DNA from: Burkholderiales bacterium
GTDB taxonomy: Bacteria; Pseudomonadota; Gammaproteobacteria; Burkholderiales; Burkholderiaceae_C
Length of the DNA: 64,000 nucleotides
Assembly: GCA_025363275.1 (NCBI GenBank)
Contig: JANYEE010000260.1
Location: 21,599 to 85,598, forward strand
Direction: 5' to 3'
Of this stretch, positions 49,749 to 60,509 are shown piece after piece. The number at the start of each line of letters is the position of its first letter. The first letter of the stretch is position 1. The notes under the pieces were generated by a model. The model did not search any database, was not told the origin of the DNA, and saw nothing but the letters and a program-made list of their open reading frames with translations. A program made the translations under genes and the position numbers.

Positions 49749-51161
49749 ATGGCTGAATTCAAGGAAATATCTCCCAACGCGTCGGCGACCGAAAAAGTCA
49801 CCAACTGGTTTGAAAACCGCATTCCAACCGCCTTTGACGCCTACAAAGTGCATATGTCGGAGTACTACGCTCCGAAAAACTTTAATTTCTGGTACATATT
49901 TGGGTCTTTAGCCCTATTAGTGCTGGTGATACAGATCGTGACCGGTATTTTCCTGGTCATGCACTACAAGCCTGACGCCAGCCTGGCGTTTGCCTCGGTG
50001 GAATACATCATGCGTGATGTGCCCTGGGGCTGGTTGATTCGCTATATGCATTCAACAGGCGCTTCTGCCTTTTTTGTGGTGGTGTACCTGCACATGTTCC
50101 GTGGGTTGATTTATGGCAGTTACCGCAAGCCGCGTGAGCTGGTCTGGATCTTCGGTTGCGCTATTTTCCTGTGCCTGATGGCTGAAGCCTTTATGGGTTA
50201 TTTGTTGCCCTGGGGCCAGATGTCCTATTGGGGCGCGCAGGTGATCGTGAATCTGTTTGCTGCCATTCCTTTCGTTGGCCCTGATCTAGCGTTGCTGATC
50301 CGTGGTGACTATGTGGTGGGCGATGCCACGCTGAATCGCTTCTTCAGCTTCCACGTGATTGCGGTTCCACTGGTGCTGCTCGGCTTGGTGGTTGCGCACT
50401 TGCTGGCTTTGCACGATGTGGGTTCTAACAACCCCGACGGTGTTGAGATCAAGGGCCCCAATGCACCCCGCGATGCTGCCGGTCATCCTTTGGACGGTGT
50501 GCCATTTCACCCTTACTACACGGTGCACGATATTTTTGCTGTCAGCGTGTTCTTGATGGTGTTTACCGCCATCATCTTCTTCGCGCCTGAGGCTGGTGGT
50601 TACTTCCTGGAGTACAACAATTTCATACCGGCCGATCCACTGAAGACTCCGCTGCACATTGCACCTGTCTGGTACTTCACGCCGTATTACTCCATGTTGC
50701 GTGCCATCACCAGCGAGATGATGTATGCACTCATCGCCTGCGTGGTCGGGGGTGCAGCCTTGGGTATCTTCAAGTTCAAGATGCCAACGATCTTCAAGGG
50801 CGCGATTGTGGTCGTTGCCGCGGTGGTGGTGGCTGCCATGCTCAGCATCGATGCCAAGTTCTGGGGCGTTGTTACCATGGGTGGCGCAGTGATTATTTTG
50901 TTTTTCTTGCCTTGGTTAGATTACAGCCCTGTCAAGTCGATTCGTTACCGTCCTGATTGGCACAAGTACCTTTACGGGATCTTCGTGGTCAATTTTGTGA
51001 TCCTGGCTTACCTGGGTGTCCAGCCACCATCCGCTATCGGCGAGCGCGTATCGCAAGTGGGCACACTGTTTTACTTTGGCTTCTTCATTTTGATGCCTTG
51101 GTGGAGTCAAATTGGCGAAGCCAAACCGGTGCCTGCCCGCGTGACTTTTGCAGCCCACTGA
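49749..51161 (+). CDS. petB: Cytochrome b of the bc1 complex
   Basis: GYLLPWGQMSYWGAQVI and FHPYYTVHD; 470 aa. Confidence 0.97.
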   Translation: MAEFKEISPNASATEKVTNWFENRIPTAFDAYKVHMSEYYAPKNFNFWYIFGSLALLVLVIQIVTGIFLVMHYKPDASLAFASVEYIMRDVPWGWLIRYMHSTGASAFFVVVYLHMFRGLIYGSYRKPRELVWIFGCAIFLCLMAEAFMGYLLPWGQMSYWGAQVIVNLFAAIPFVGPDLALLIRGDYVVGDATLNRFFSFHVIAVPLVLLGLVVAHLLALHDVGSNNPDGVEIKGPNAPRDAAGHPLDGVPFHPYYTVHDIFAVSVFLMVFTAIIFFAPEAGGYFLEYNNFIPADPLKTPLHIAPVWYFTPYYSMLRAITSEMMYALIACVVGGAALGIFKFKMPTIFKGAIVVVAAVVVAAMLSIDAKFWGVVTMGGAVIILFFLPWLDYSPVKSIRYRPDWHKYLYGIFVVNFVILAYLGVQPPSAIGERVSQVGTLFYFGFFILMPWWSQIGEAKPVPARVTFAAH

Positions 51162-51177
51162 GTCGGAGATAACAAAG

Positions 51178-51936
51178 ATGAAAAAATGGATCTTTTCTTT
51201 GGTACTGGCCATGGGCTTGGCCACCGGTGCGCACGCAAACTCAGGTGGTATCGCCTGGGATAAAGCACCCAATAAAACCAATGACATGGCTGCATTGCAA
51301 AACGGCGCCAAGCTGTTTGTAAATTACTGCCTTAACTGCCATTCGGCAGCTTTCATGCGCTTTAACCGCCTGAAAGATATCGGTCTGACCGACCAGCAAA
51401 TCAAAGACAACTTGCTGTTTACGACAGAAAAAGTCGGTGAAACCATGAAGGCCGCGATTGATCCCAAGCAAGCCAAGGACTGGTTTGGCGGTAATCCACC
51501 CGACTTGACCGTGATTGCGCGTTCGCGCTCGGCGGCAGGACAAGGCACTGGTGCAGACTACATCTATACGTATCTGCGTACCTACTACGCGGACGACACT
51601 AAAGCGACTGGATGGAATAACTTGGCATTTCCCAATGTGGGTATGCCCCATGTGTTGTGGGAGCTGCAGGGTAAACGTAAACCGATCTACGAAATGGTAG
51701 AGGAGCACGGCCATGAAGTTGCAGTTGTCAAAGGTTGGGAACAAGTTACCCCCGGTACCATGACACCGCTGCAATACGACCAGGCCATTGGTGATCTGGT
51801 GGGCTATTTGCAGTGGATGGCCGAGCCGGCTCAAAATACCCGCGTGCGCATTGGTGTCTGGGTGTTGTTGTTCTTGTGTGTGATGACTCTATTTGCATGG
51901 CGCCTGAACGCGGCGTTTTGGAAAGACGTCAAATAA
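51178..51936 (+). CDS. petC: Cytochrome c1
   Basis: NYCLNCHSAAFMRFNRL heme c site; C-terminal TM; ATG 51178. Confidence 0.96.
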   Translation: MKKWIFSLVLAMGLATGAHANSGGIAWDKAPNKTNDMAALQNGAKLFVNYCLNCHSAAFMRFNRLKDIGLTDQQIKDNLLFTTEKVGETMKAAIDPKQAKDWFGGNPPDLTVIARSRSAAGQGTGADYIYTYLRTYYADDTKATGWNNLAFPNVGMPHVLWELQGKRKPIYEMVEEHGHEVAVVKGWEQVTPGTMTPLQYDQAIGDLVGYLQWMAEPAQNTRVRIGVWVLLFLCVMTLFAWRLNAAFWKDVK

Positions 51937-51983
51937 CACTACATCGGATGGTTGAGGGGGCGTAACTGCTCCCAAGCCAGTTC

Positions 51984-52016
51984 AGAGTGGGCTCGCAATA
52001 GCAGCCCACTCTTTTT
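51984..52016 (+). terminator. Rho-independent terminator after petC
   Basis: agagtgggct cgcaatagc agcccactct tttt: perfect 10-bp stem plus T tract. Confidence 0.85.
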
Positions 52017-52037
52017 AATTTTTAGGAGTCTCTAGCC

Positions 52038-52649
52038 ATGATGGTGCTGTATTCAGGAACAACCTGCCCTTTCTCTCACCGTTGCCGGTTCGTGTTGTTT
52101 GAGAAAGGCATGGATTTTGAGATCCGTGACGTAGACTTGTACAACAAGCCCGAAGACATCAATGTGATGAATCCCTACGGACAGGTGCCGATTCTGGTCG
52201 AGCGCGATCTGATCCTGTATGAGTCCAACATCATCAACGAGTACATTGACGAGCGCTTCCCGCATCCACAATTAATGCCCGGCGACCCAGTAGACCGCGC
52301 CCGAGTGCGCCTGTTCCTGTTGAACTTTGAGAAGGAACTGTTTGTTCACGTCTCAACTTTGGAAGCACGTTTGTCCAAGGGCAACGAAAAGGCACTGGAA
52401 AAGGCGCGCTCGCATATTCGTGACCGCTTGACCCAGTTGGCGCCCGTGTTTTTGAAGAATAAATACATGCTGGGTGAGAACTTCTCGATGTTGGACGTTG
52501 CGATTGCACCTTTGTTGTGGCGCTTGGACTACTACGGCATTGACCTAAGCAAGAATGCGGCACCACTGCTGAAATATGCAGAGCGCATCTTCTCTCGCCC
52601 TGCTTATATCGAGGCGCTGACACCGTCTGAGAAGGTGATGCGTAAGTAA
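52038..52649 (+). CDS. sspA: Stringent starvation protein A (GST fold)
   Basis: CPFSHRCRFVLFEKGMDFEIRDVDLYNKPEDINVMNPYGQVPILVERDLILYESNIINEYIDERFPHPQLMP. Confidence 0.95.
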   Translation: MMVLYSGTTCPFSHRCRFVLFEKGMDFEIRDVDLYNKPEDINVMNPYGQVPILVERDLILYESNIINEYIDERFPHPQLMPGDPVDRARVRLFLLNFEKELFVHVSTLEARLSKGNEKALEKARSHIRDRLTQLAPVFLKNKYMLGENFSMLDVAIAPLLWRLDYYGIDLSKNAAPLLKYAERIFSRPAYIEALTPSEKVMRK

Positions 52650-52665
52650 GCGTGTTCCGTTGCCT

Positions 52666-53151
52666 ATGATCGAAGCCAAAGATTCCAGTTCCACCCGCCC
52701 GTACTTAATTCGGGCCTTGTACGAATGGTGTACGGACAACGGTTACACCCCGTTTCTGGCGGTGTTGGTGAATGAAAGCGTACGCGTCCCGTTGGAGTTC
52801 GTCAAAGATGGCGAAATCGTATTGAACATCAGTTTTGATGCGACCAGCGCATTGAGTTTGGGCAATGAATTCATTGAATTCAAGGGCCGCTTTGGAGGTG
52901 TTGCACGAGACATCGTTATCCCGGTTGAGCGCGTGTTGGCGATCTACGCCCGTGAGAACGGACAAGGAATGGCGTTTCCCATGTTGGCCGCCTCCACGGC
53001 GACGGAAGATATGCCCCCAGTCACCCCGGTGAAAGCCTTGACCCCGATGGCGCCAGTGGCAGTGGTGACAGCGCCGATCGAAGATGGTGGTGGCACTCCC
53101 AGTCCCAAGCCAGGTGGTGGTAGCCGACCCGCCTTGACGCGTATTAAATAG
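52666..53151 (+). CDS. sspB: ClpXP protease specificity-enhancing factor SspB
   Basis: TRPYLIRALYEWCTDNGYTPFLAVLV; after sspA; ATG 52666. Confidence 0.95.
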   Translation: MIEAKDSSSTRPYLIRALYEWCTDNGYTPFLAVLVNESVRVPLEFVKDGEIVLNISFDATSALSLGNEFIEFKGRFGGVARDIVIPVERVLAIYARENGQGMAFPMLAASTATEDMPPVTPVKALTPMAPVAVVTAPIEDGGGTPSPKPGGGSRPALTRIK

Positions 53152-53208
53152 TGTTTATGCGCTGTCGAAGTCAAATTCGGCAGCTACATCGAGTAGAATG
53201 CAAGACGT

Positions 53209-53284
53209 GCCGCTTTAGCTCAGTTGGTAGAGCAACCGCCTTGTAAGCGGTAGGTCGTCAGTTCGAATCCGACAAGCGGCACCA
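53209..53284 (+). tRNA. tRNA-Thr (anticodon TGT)
   Basis: gccgctttagctcagttggtagagcaaccgccttgtaagcggtaggtcgtcagttcgaatccgacaagcggcacca; cloverleaf with loop CTTGTAA, encoded CCA. Confidence 0.97.
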
Positions 53285-53294
53285 TGTTTTAAGA

Positions 53295-53329
53295 AGCCTT
53301 TTGAGTCTCAGACCCAAAAGGCTTTTTTT
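53295..53329 (+). terminator. Rho-independent terminator after tRNA-Thr
   Basis: agccttttg agtctcagaccc caaaaggct ttttttc. Confidence 0.85.
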
Positions 53330-53386
53330 CGTCAGCAGATAGCCCCTCGGGGCTTTTATACACTGCGTTGGCCCAGGCCATTTGTT

Positions 53387-54706
53387 GTGACCCCCCCCAC
53401 ACCTCCACCACTCTCCAATCACCGCCCCCTTGCAGAGCGGATGCGGCCCCGTACGTTGGCGCAAGTGATTGGCCAGCAACACTTGCTGGGGTCCGGTATG
53501 GCTTTGCGACTGGCGTTCGAGTCGGGTCAACCCCACAGTTGTATTTTGTGGGGGCCACCCGGGGTGGGCAAAACGACCATCGCCCGCCTGATGGCCGACG
53601 CATTCGATGCGCAGTTCATCACCATCAGTGCGGTGTTGGGCGGGATTAAGGAAATTCGCGAGGCAGTCGAGCAGGCCATCCGCGTGCGCGATGGTTTGGA
53701 GCAGCGCCGCACCATCGTATTTGTGGATGAGGTCCATCGCTTTAACAAGAGCCAGCAGGACGCCTTTTTGCCGCATGTGGAAAGCGGCCTGTTCACCTTC
53801 ATCGGGGCAACAACGGAGAACCCATCGTTTGAAGTGAATTCGGCGCTTCTTTCGCGGGCTGCTGTCTACGTACTGCAGCCGCTCACCGAGGCAGATTTGA
53901 AGAAAATTGTTGTCATGGCCCAGGTGGAATCTACCTTACCAGCTATAGAAAGCATAGCAGTCGATCGGTTGGTGTCTTACGCCGATGGGGACGCACGCCG
54001 GCTCATTAACACGCTGGAAACCCTGGGCGTGGCGGCGCGCCAAGAGCAGCAGGCCGAGATTACGGACGCATGGCTGGTGCAGGTGTTGGGCGAGCGCATG
54101 CGGCGCTACGACAAAGCGGGGGATCAATTTTTTGACTCAATCAGCGCTTTGCACAAATCGGTGCGGGGCTCCGATCCGGATGCAGCACTGTATTGGTTGG
54201 TTCGCATGCTCGACGGCGGTGCCGAACCCAAATACATGGCTAGGCGCTTGATTCGTATGGCCAGTGAAGACATCGGTTTAGCCGACCCACGGGCTTTGCG
54301 TCTTGCACTAGATGCCGCCGACATCTACGAACGCTTGGGCACGCCTGAAGGGGAGCTGGCGCTGGCCGAATGTGTGATCTACCTGGCCATCGCGCCAAAG
54401 TCCAACGCCGTCTACAAGGCGTTCAATGCGGCCAAAGCGCTGGTTAAAAAGGATGGGTCACGCCCGGTGCCTATGCACTTGCGTAACGCCCCCACGCGCC
54501 TGATGAAGGACTTGAACTACGGCAAGGACTACCGCTACGCCCATGACGAGCAAGATGGCTTTGCGGCGGGTGAGACCTATTGGCCTGATGGCCTAGCAGC
54601 CCCAGCTTTCTACCAGCCGGTGGAGCGGGGCCTAGAGATTCGCATTGCCGAGAAGTTGCGCCAACTGCAGGCCTTGAACGAAGCAGCAAAGCTCAAGCAG
54701 GATTGA
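53387..54706 (+). CDS. rarA: Replication-associated recombination protein RarA/MgsA
   Basis: [68 protein letters not shown]. Confidence 0.95.
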   Translation: MTPPTPPPLSNHRPLAERMRPRTLAQVIGQQHLLGSGMALRLAFESGQPHSCILWGPPGVGKTTIARLMADAFDAQFITISAVLGGIKEIREAVEQAIRVRDGLEQRRTIVFVDEVHRFNKSQQDAFLPHVESGLFTFIGATTENPSFEVNSALLSRAAVYVLQPLTEADLKKIVVMAQVESTLPAIESIAVDRLVSYADGDARRLINTLETLGVAARQEQQAEITDAWLVQVLGERMRRYDKAGDQFFDSISALHKSVRGSDPDAALYWLVRMLDGGAEPKYMARRLIRMASEDIGLADPRALRLALDAADIYERLGTPEGELALAECVIYLAIAPKSNAVYKAFNAAKALVKKDGSRPVPMHLRNAPTRLMKDLNYGKDYRYAHDEQDGFAAGETYWPDGLAAPAFYQPVERGLEIRIAEKLRQLQALNEAAKLKQD

Positions 54707-54923
54707 GCCGCTGGGTCGCGCGCGCGCAAGGGTAAACCCCCAGCTTACACCCCGCCGCACCGTCGCAGTGCAGTTTCGTCTTCGTTACAATTCGCAGCGA
54801 CCGCGTATGGCACCAACCAACTTGGCGGGAATCTTGCATAGTGGATGGGGCACAGGTATTCAGCCGACCTCCTCGAAGTTTGATGCTGGCGCTGTCGCTG
54901 AAACAAAAAATCGGAGAAGCACC

Positions 54924-55853
54924 ATGGATATATTGATACAGCAGATCATTAACGGTCTGGTGTTGGGCAGCATGTACGCGCTGATTGCACTGGGTTACAC
55001 CATGGTCTACGGGATCATTAACCTCATCAATTTTGCCCATGGCGAAGTGATGATGGTGGGTGCTCTGACCAGTTGGACCATCATCGGACTCATGCAGGAG
55101 TCCATGCCCGGCACTCCAGGCTTCATTATTCTCATTCTTGCCTTGATCATCGCGTGCGTTGTGGCTGCGGCGCTCAACTTCGTGATCGAGAAAGTAGCTT
55201 ACCGCCCCTTGCGCAACAGTCCCAAATTAGCTCCGTTGATCACCGCGATCGGCATGTCGATCCTGCTGCAGTCCTTGGCCATGATCATCTGGAAGCCCAA
55301 CTACAAGTCTTATCCGACGCTATTGTCGAATACGCCGATCGACATTGCAGGAGCGGTCATCACACCGACGCAAGTCATGATTCTGGGCGTAACTGCTGCG
55401 TCCTTGGCGGTGTTAATGTGGCTGGTGAATTACACCAAGTTGGGGCGTGCCATGCGCGCTACCGCCGAGAACCCTCGCGTAGCCGGTTTGATGGGCGTGA
55501 AGCCGGACATGGTGATTTCCGCCACCTTCATCATCGGCGCCATCCTGGCTGCCATTGCTGGTGTGATGTACGCCTCCAACTACGGTACTGCCCAGCACGC
55601 CATGGGTTTTTTGCCTGGCTTGAAAGCTTTTACGGCGGCGGTGTTCGGCGGCATTGGTAACCTGGCAGGCGCTGTGGTCGGTGCCATTCTGCTCGGCCTG
55701 ATCGAATCCATTGGTGCAGGCTACATCGGAGCCCTGACCGGCGGTGTCCTGGGCAGCCATTACTCCGATATCTTTGCCTTTATTGTTTTGATCGTCGTGT
55801 TAACGCTGCGGCCCTCAGGTTTGCTGGGCGAACGTGTGGCCGATCGGGCTTGA
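54924..55853 (+). CDS. livH: Branched-chain amino acid ABC transporter permease LivH
   Basis: QQIINGLVLGSMYALIALGYTMVYGIINLINFAHGE; start moved to ATG 54924. Confidence 0.95.
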   Translation: MDILIQQIINGLVLGSMYALIALGYTMVYGIINLINFAHGEVMMVGALTSWTIIGLMQESMPGTPGFIILILALIIACVVAAALNFVIEKVAYRPLRNSPKLAPLITAIGMSILLQSLAMIIWKPNYKSYPTLLSNTPIDIAGAVITPTQVMILGVTAASLAVLMWLVNYTKLGRAMRATAENPRVAGLMGVKPDMVISATFIIGAILAAIAGVMYASNYGTAQHAMGFLPGLKAFTAAVFGGIGNLAGAVVGAILLGLIESIGAGYIGALTGGVLGSHYSDIFAFIVLIVVLTLRPSGLLGERVADRA

Positions 55854-55866
55854 GGAAGCAAACATT

Positions 55867-56952
55867 ATGAAATCACAACATCGACTCATTGCCATACTGG
55901 TTGCTGCCGCTGGCCTGCTCATCCTTCCATTGCTGCTACAAGGCTTCGGTAACGCCTGGGTTCGTATCGCTGACATGGCCCTCTTGTTTGTCCTACTGTC
56001 CTTGGGTTTGAATATCGTCGTGGGCTATGCCGGATTGCTCGACTTGGGCTACGTTGCCTTTTTTGCTATTGGTGCCTACATGTTCGGGCTGATGTCATCA
56101 CCCCATTTGACGCAAGCTTTCCCGGTTATCGCGGCCATGTTTCCCAGCGGTTTGCATACGCCCTTGTGGTTGGTGATACCGCTAGCCGCTGCGTTGGCGG
56201 GCATGTTCGGTATTCTGTTGGGAGCACCCACGCTGCGTTTGCGCGGCGATTACCTGGCCATCGTCACACTGGGCTTTGGCGAAATTATCCGTGTGTTCCT
56301 GAACAACCTGGACCACCCCGTCAACATCACCAATGGCCCCAAGGGCATCAACCAGATCGACTCCTTGCACTTCTTTGGCCTAGATTTGGGTAAGAAGGTT
56401 GTGGTGATGGGTTTTGAGGTGGCATCGGTGTCGCTGTACTACTACCTGTTCCTCGCCTTGGTGGTCGTCAGCGTGATCATTTGCCATCGCCTGGAGCTGT
56501 CCCGCGTAGGCCGTGCTTGGATGGCAATTCGGGAAGATGAAATTGCCGCCAAGGCCATGGGTATAAACACCCGCAATATGAAACTTTTGGCATTTGGAAT
56601 GGGCGCAACATTCGGTGGCGTTTCTGGTGCCATGTTTGCCGCTTTTCAGGGCTTTATCTCCCCTGAATCTTTCAGCCTTATGGAATCCGTAATGATCGTG
56701 GCTATGGTGGTGCTGGGCGGCGTGGGGCATTTGCCGGGGGTCATCCTAGGTGCGGTGCTGCTATCTGCTTTGCCTGAAGTTCTGCGCTATGTGGCCAGTC
56801 CGTTGCAGTCCATGACGGGTGGCCGTCTAGACGCATCCATCTTGCGTCAATTGTTGATTGCGCTAGCGATGATCAGTGTGATGCTGTTGCGTCCACGCGG
56901 TCTGTGGCCCTCGCGTGAGCACGGCAAATCTCTCACTAATGCCAAGACCTGA
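55867..56952 (+). CDS. livM: Branched-chain amino acid ABC transporter permease LivM
   Basis: LSLGLNIVVGYAGLLDLGYVAFFAIGAYM, LRLRGDYLAIVTLGFGEIIR. Confidence 0.95.
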   Translation: MKSQHRLIAILVAAAGLLILPLLLQGFGNAWVRIADMALLFVLLSLGLNIVVGYAGLLDLGYVAFFAIGAYMFGLMSSPHLTQAFPVIAAMFPSGLHTPLWLVIPLAAALAGMFGILLGAPTLRLRGDYLAIVTLGFGEIIRVFLNNLDHPVNITNGPKGINQIDSLHFFGLDLGKKVVVMGFEVASVSLYYYLFLALVVVSVIICHRLELSRVGRAWMAIREDEIAAKAMGINTRNMKLLAFGMGATFGGVSGAMFAAFQGFISPESFSLMESVMIVAMVVLGGVGHLPGVILGAVLLSALPEVLRYVASPLQSMTGGRLDASILRQLLIALAMISVMLLRPRGLWPSREHGKSLTNAKT

Positions 56953-56978
56953 AACTAAGCCAGCTGAATGGATTTTTT

Positions 56979-57749
56979 ATGACTGACCTAGTACTCAATG
57001 TTTCCGGCGTCTCTAAGCGGTTCGGTGGCTTGCAGGCCCTAAGTGATGTAGGCATCCAAATTAAACGCGGCCAGGTGTACGGCCTGATTGGTCCCAACGG
57101 CGCGGGTAAGACCACTTTCTTCAATGTGCTGACGGGTTTGTACACACCCGATAGCGGCAGTTTCGAGTTGGCTGGTAAGCCTTACCAACCCACTGCGGTC
57201 CATGCCGTGGCCAAGGCAGGTATTGCACGCACTTTCCAAAACATCCGTTTGTTCTCGGAAATGACGGCCCTAGAAAACGTGATGGTGGGGCGCCATATCC
57301 GTACCCACTCCGGTTTGCTGGGTGCGGTATTTCGGACCCCCGGTTTCAAAGCCGAAGAGGCCGCTATTGCGCAGCGCGCGCAGGAGTTGCTGGACTATGT
57401 GGGTATTGGCAAATTTGCCGACTACAAAGCCCGCACGCTCAGCTACGGTGACCAGCGACGCCTGGAGATTGCCCGTGCCTTAGCAACCGACCCGCAGCTC
57501 ATTGCGTTGGACGAACCTGCGGCGGGTATGAACGCCACCGAAAAGGTGATGTTGCGCGAGCTAATTGACCAGATCCGCAAAGACAATCGCACGATTCTGT
57601 TGATCGAACATGACGTGAAGCTGGTGATGGGCTTGTGCGACCGCGTGACCGTATTGGACTACGGCAAACAGATTGCCGAGGGCACGCCTGCGGATGTGCA
57701 GAGGAATGAAAAAGTGATCGAAGCCTATTTGGGCACGAGCGGACACTAA
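56979..57749 (+). CDS. livG: Branched-chain amino acid ABC transporter ATP-binding protein LivG
   Basis: GPNGAGKTTFFNVLTG, ARTFQNIRLF, LLIEHDVKLVMGLCDRVTVLDYG. Confidence 0.95.
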   Translation: MTDLVLNVSGVSKRFGGLQALSDVGIQIKRGQVYGLIGPNGAGKTTFFNVLTGLYTPDSGSFELAGKPYQPTAVHAVAKAGIARTFQNIRLFSEMTALENVMVGRHIRTHSGLLGAVFRTPGFKAEEAAIAQRAQELLDYVGIGKFADYKARTLSYGDQRRLEIARALATDPQLIALDEPAAGMNATEKVMLRELIDQIRKDNRTILLIEHDVKLVMGLCDRVTVLDYGKQIAEGTPADVQRNEKVIEAYLGTSGH

Positions 57750-57758
57750 GGAAACAGC

Positions 57759-58478
57759 ATGACAAGCAAGACTTTGCTCAAAGTAAGTAACCTCAAAGTG
57801 TCCTACGGCGGGATTCAGGCCGTTAAAGGCGTGGATTTCGAAGTGCACGAAGGCGAACTCGTGTCTTTGATCGGCTCCAACGGTGCCGGCAAGACGACCA
57901 CGATGAAGGCCATTACTGGCACGCTGGCTATCAATGCCGGCGACATCGAATACCTCGGCAAAAGTATCAAGGGCCAAGGCCCCTGGGATCTGGTCAAGCA
58001 AGGCCTGGCGATGGTGCCTGAAGGGCGTGGCGTGTTCACTCGCATGACCATCATCGAGAATTTGCAAATGGGTGCTTATATTCGAGATGACAAGGATGGT
58101 ATCGCCGCTGATATGGAAAAGATGTTCACCATCTTTCCGCGCCTGCGTGAGCGTAAGGACCAGTTGGCCGGCACCATGTCTGGCGGTGAACAGCAAATGC
58201 TGGCGATGGGGCGTGCGTTGATGAGCCGGCCCAAAGTCTTGTTATTGGATGAGCCTTCCATGGGTCTGTCACCCATCATGGTGGATAAAATTTTCGAGGT
58301 TGTGAAAGACGTATACGCCCAAGGTGTGACGGTCTTGTTGGTCGAGCAAAACGCCAGCCGCGCACTGTCCATTGCGAATCGCGGTTACGTGATGGAGTCC
58401 GGCATCGTGACGATGACAGGTGACGCCAAAGACATGCTGAACGATCCTAAGGTGCGCGCCGCTTACCTCGGCGAATAA
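57759..58478 (+). CDS. livF: Branched-chain amino acid ABC transporter ATP-binding protein LivF
   Basis: GSNGAGKTTTMKAITG, MSGGEQQMLAMGRALMSRPKVLLLDEPSMGLSP. Confidence 0.95.
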   Translation: MTSKTLLKVSNLKVSYGGIQAVKGVDFEVHEGELVSLIGSNGAGKTTTMKAITGTLAINAGDIEYLGKSIKGQGPWDLVKQGLAMVPEGRGVFTRMTIIENLQMGAYIRDDKDGIAADMEKMFTIFPRLRERKDQLAGTMSGGEQQMLAMGRALMSRPKVLLLDEPSMGLSPIMVDKIFEVVKDVYAQGVTVLLVEQNASRALSIANRGYVMESGIVTMTGDAKDMLNDPKVRAAYLGE

Positions 58479-58525
58479 AGTACTCAGAAATTTGCGGGTG
58501 CGCCATTCGCGCGCTGGGTTGTATT

Positions 58526-59380
58526 GTGACTATCTACGTTCTGGTATTGCTGTTTGTGACCTTGGTCTGGGGAGCAACGTTTCCGGTTCTCAAATTAGCA
58601 ACAGCCCAACTCTCCGGTCTTGAAGTCTCCACGCTGCGCTTTTTTATTGCTGCAGCGCTAATGCTGCCCTTTGCGGTACGCGCGCCCAAGCAGGCGTGGA
58701 GAGACGGTGGCGTTTTGGGCGTCATCGTGCTGGCGTCTTATGTGGCACAGGCCTATGGTTTGGAACACATTTCTTCCAACCGTAGTGCCTTTCTGACGAG
58801 TCTCAATGTGCTGATGGTTCCGCTGCTGGGCTTTGTGTTGGGCGCGCGGTTGGGCGGTCTTGTGTGGGTTGCAGCCGCTTTGGCCTGCACTGGTATTGGC
58901 TTGATGTCCTGGGAGGGCGGCGCCCACCTTTGGGCTGATTCGGCAACCATTTTTGGGGCGCTGGCCTATGCGGTGGACGTCATCATCCTATCCAAATGGG
59001 CGGGGCGCCACAAAGCCAAGCACTTGGCTGCGACACAGGTGATCTGGATGGCGGGTCTGGGTGGTGTGTGGATGCTGCTGGCCTCCATCGGCACGGATAG
59101 TCTGGCCACCTTGCCTGACCGGATTAGTGGGCCAGTGTTTGCGGGTCTAGCGTACTTGGGGGCAATCGCCACAGCGGGCATGCTCTTTTTGCAAGCTATT
59201 GCCCAGCGCCATGTCAGTGCAGACAAAGCCGCTTTGGTTTACGCCATGGAGCCTGTGTTCGCCGCCGTCTTTGCCTGGCTCTGGTTGAATGAAATGTTGA
59301 CGTTGCAGGCGTCCGTTGGAGCAGCCTTGGTTGTGCTTGCCGTGGTCATGAGCGAGTACCCGAGTCTTGAGCGCGCATGA
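58526..59380 (+). CDS. DMT/EamA family transporter
   Basis: About 10 TM, LVWGATFPVLKLA, ALVYAMEPVFAAVFAWLWLNE. Confidence 0.92.
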   Translation: MTIYVLVLLFVTLVWGATFPVLKLATAQLSGLEVSTLRFFIAAALMLPFAVRAPKQAWRDGGVLGVIVLASYVAQAYGLEHISSNRSAFLTSLNVLMVPLLGFVLGARLGGLVWVAAALACTGIGLMSWEGGAHLWADSATIFGALAYAVDVIILSKWAGRHKAKHLAATQVIWMAGLGGVWMLLASIGTDSLATLPDRISGPVFAGLAYLGAIATAGMLFLQAIAQRHVSADKAALVYAMEPVFAAVFAWLWLNEMLTLQASVGAALVVLAVVMSEYPSLERA

Positions 59381-59415
59381 GCTTAGCCTCATGCCTCACT
59401 TTGAGTGAGCCCGCT

Positions 59416-60468
59416 TCAGGGGTGGACCTTGTCCGCCTCTGACGTAAACGCATCCGCAAAGAATTCGTTGGCATCGAGTCCGCACTGCGCCACAAAGTCG
59501 GAGCGTGCGGATTCCACCACTATCGGAGCACCGCAGGCATAGACTTGATAGGTTCGCATGTCCGGGAAGTCTTGCATCACAGCACGGTGCACGAAGCCAG
59601 TGCGCCCTGACCAAGAACTAACTTCCTCAGCATCAGACACCACCGGGACGAAGCTGAGCGTCGGCATGGTGGTCAACTGCGTTTGGACCCAGTGTTGCAT
59701 GTACAAATCCGCGGGTTTGCGCGCGCCCCAATACAGCACTACCTCGCGCGTAGTGCCTTGGTGCTGCAGGTGCTCTATCAGGGCCTTGATGGGAGCAAAT
59801 CCGGTGCCAGATGCCAACAAGATGATGGGCTTGTCAGAGTCCTCGCGCAGAAAGAATGAGCCGAATGGCCCCTCAATGCGCAGTATTTCCTTTTCCTTCA
59901 TCGCGCCAAACACATGGTCGGTAAATTTGCCACCTGGCATGTGTCGTATGTGCAGCTCTAGCCCGGGCCCCAGGTTGGGCGCATTGGCCATTGAGTAACT
60001 GCGTCGCGCGCCATCTCGCAAAATGAACTCCACATATTGGCCGGCCCGGTAGGCAAACGTATCGTTGGCGGGCAGTTGCAGTTGAATCACCATCACATCG
60101 TCAGACGTTTTGCGCATGCTGCTCACGCGGGTAGGCATTTTCTTGATGGGCAGAGCACCTGCCTCGGTCACTTGGCGCGACTCCAACACCAGATCCGACT
60201 GGGGCTTGGCGCAGCAGGTCAATACATAGCCGCTGGCTTCCTCTTGCGGGCTCAGGGCCTTGATTTGGTGGTTGCCATGCGCCACAAAGCCGCTGAGGAG
60301 TTTGCATTTGCACGATCCGCAGGCACCGTCCTTGCAGCCATAGGGCAGGTTGATACCTTGGCGTATCCCTGCCATCAATATGGTCTCGCCATCTGCCACA
60401 TCGAAGCTGCGGCCGCTGGGTTCAACAGTCACAGTGGAGAGAGCTTGTACTTCAGCGGTAGCCATCAT
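59416..60468 (-). CDS. CDP-6-deoxy-delta-3,4-glucoseen reductase-like 2Fe-2S flavoprotein reductase
   Basis: CKDGACGSCKCKLLSG ferredoxin cluster; FAD/NAD-binding reductase (RRSYSMANAP, LLASGTGFAPIKALIE); start near 60468. Confidence 0.88.
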   Translation of the reverse strand: MMATAEVQALSTVTVEPSGRSFDVADGETILMAGIRQGINLPYGCKDGACGSCKCKLLSGFVAHGNHQIKALSPQEEASGYVLTCCAKPQSDLVLESRQVTEAGALPIKKMPTRVSSMRKTSDDVMVIQLQLPANDTFAYRAGQYVEFILRDGARRSYSMANAPNLGPGLELHIRHMPGGKFTDHVFGAMKEKEILRIEGPFGSFFLREDSDKPIILLASGTGFAPIKALIEHLQHQGTTREVVLYWGARKPADLYMQHWVQTQLTTMPTLSFVPVVSDAEEVSSWSGRTGFVHRAVMQDFPDMRTYQVYACGAPIVVESARSDFVAQCGLDANEFFADAFTSEADKVHP

Positions 60469-60509
60469 GGTTTTTAAGTATCCTTGGGGTCTATTCAATT
60501 TGTGAAGCA

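Noticed and set aside
53935-53965. ccagctatagaaagcatagcagtcg inside rarA resembling the family-1 repeat core
   Set aside because: Lies in a conserved coding region, matches only the short core and lacks the repeat tail; probably chance.
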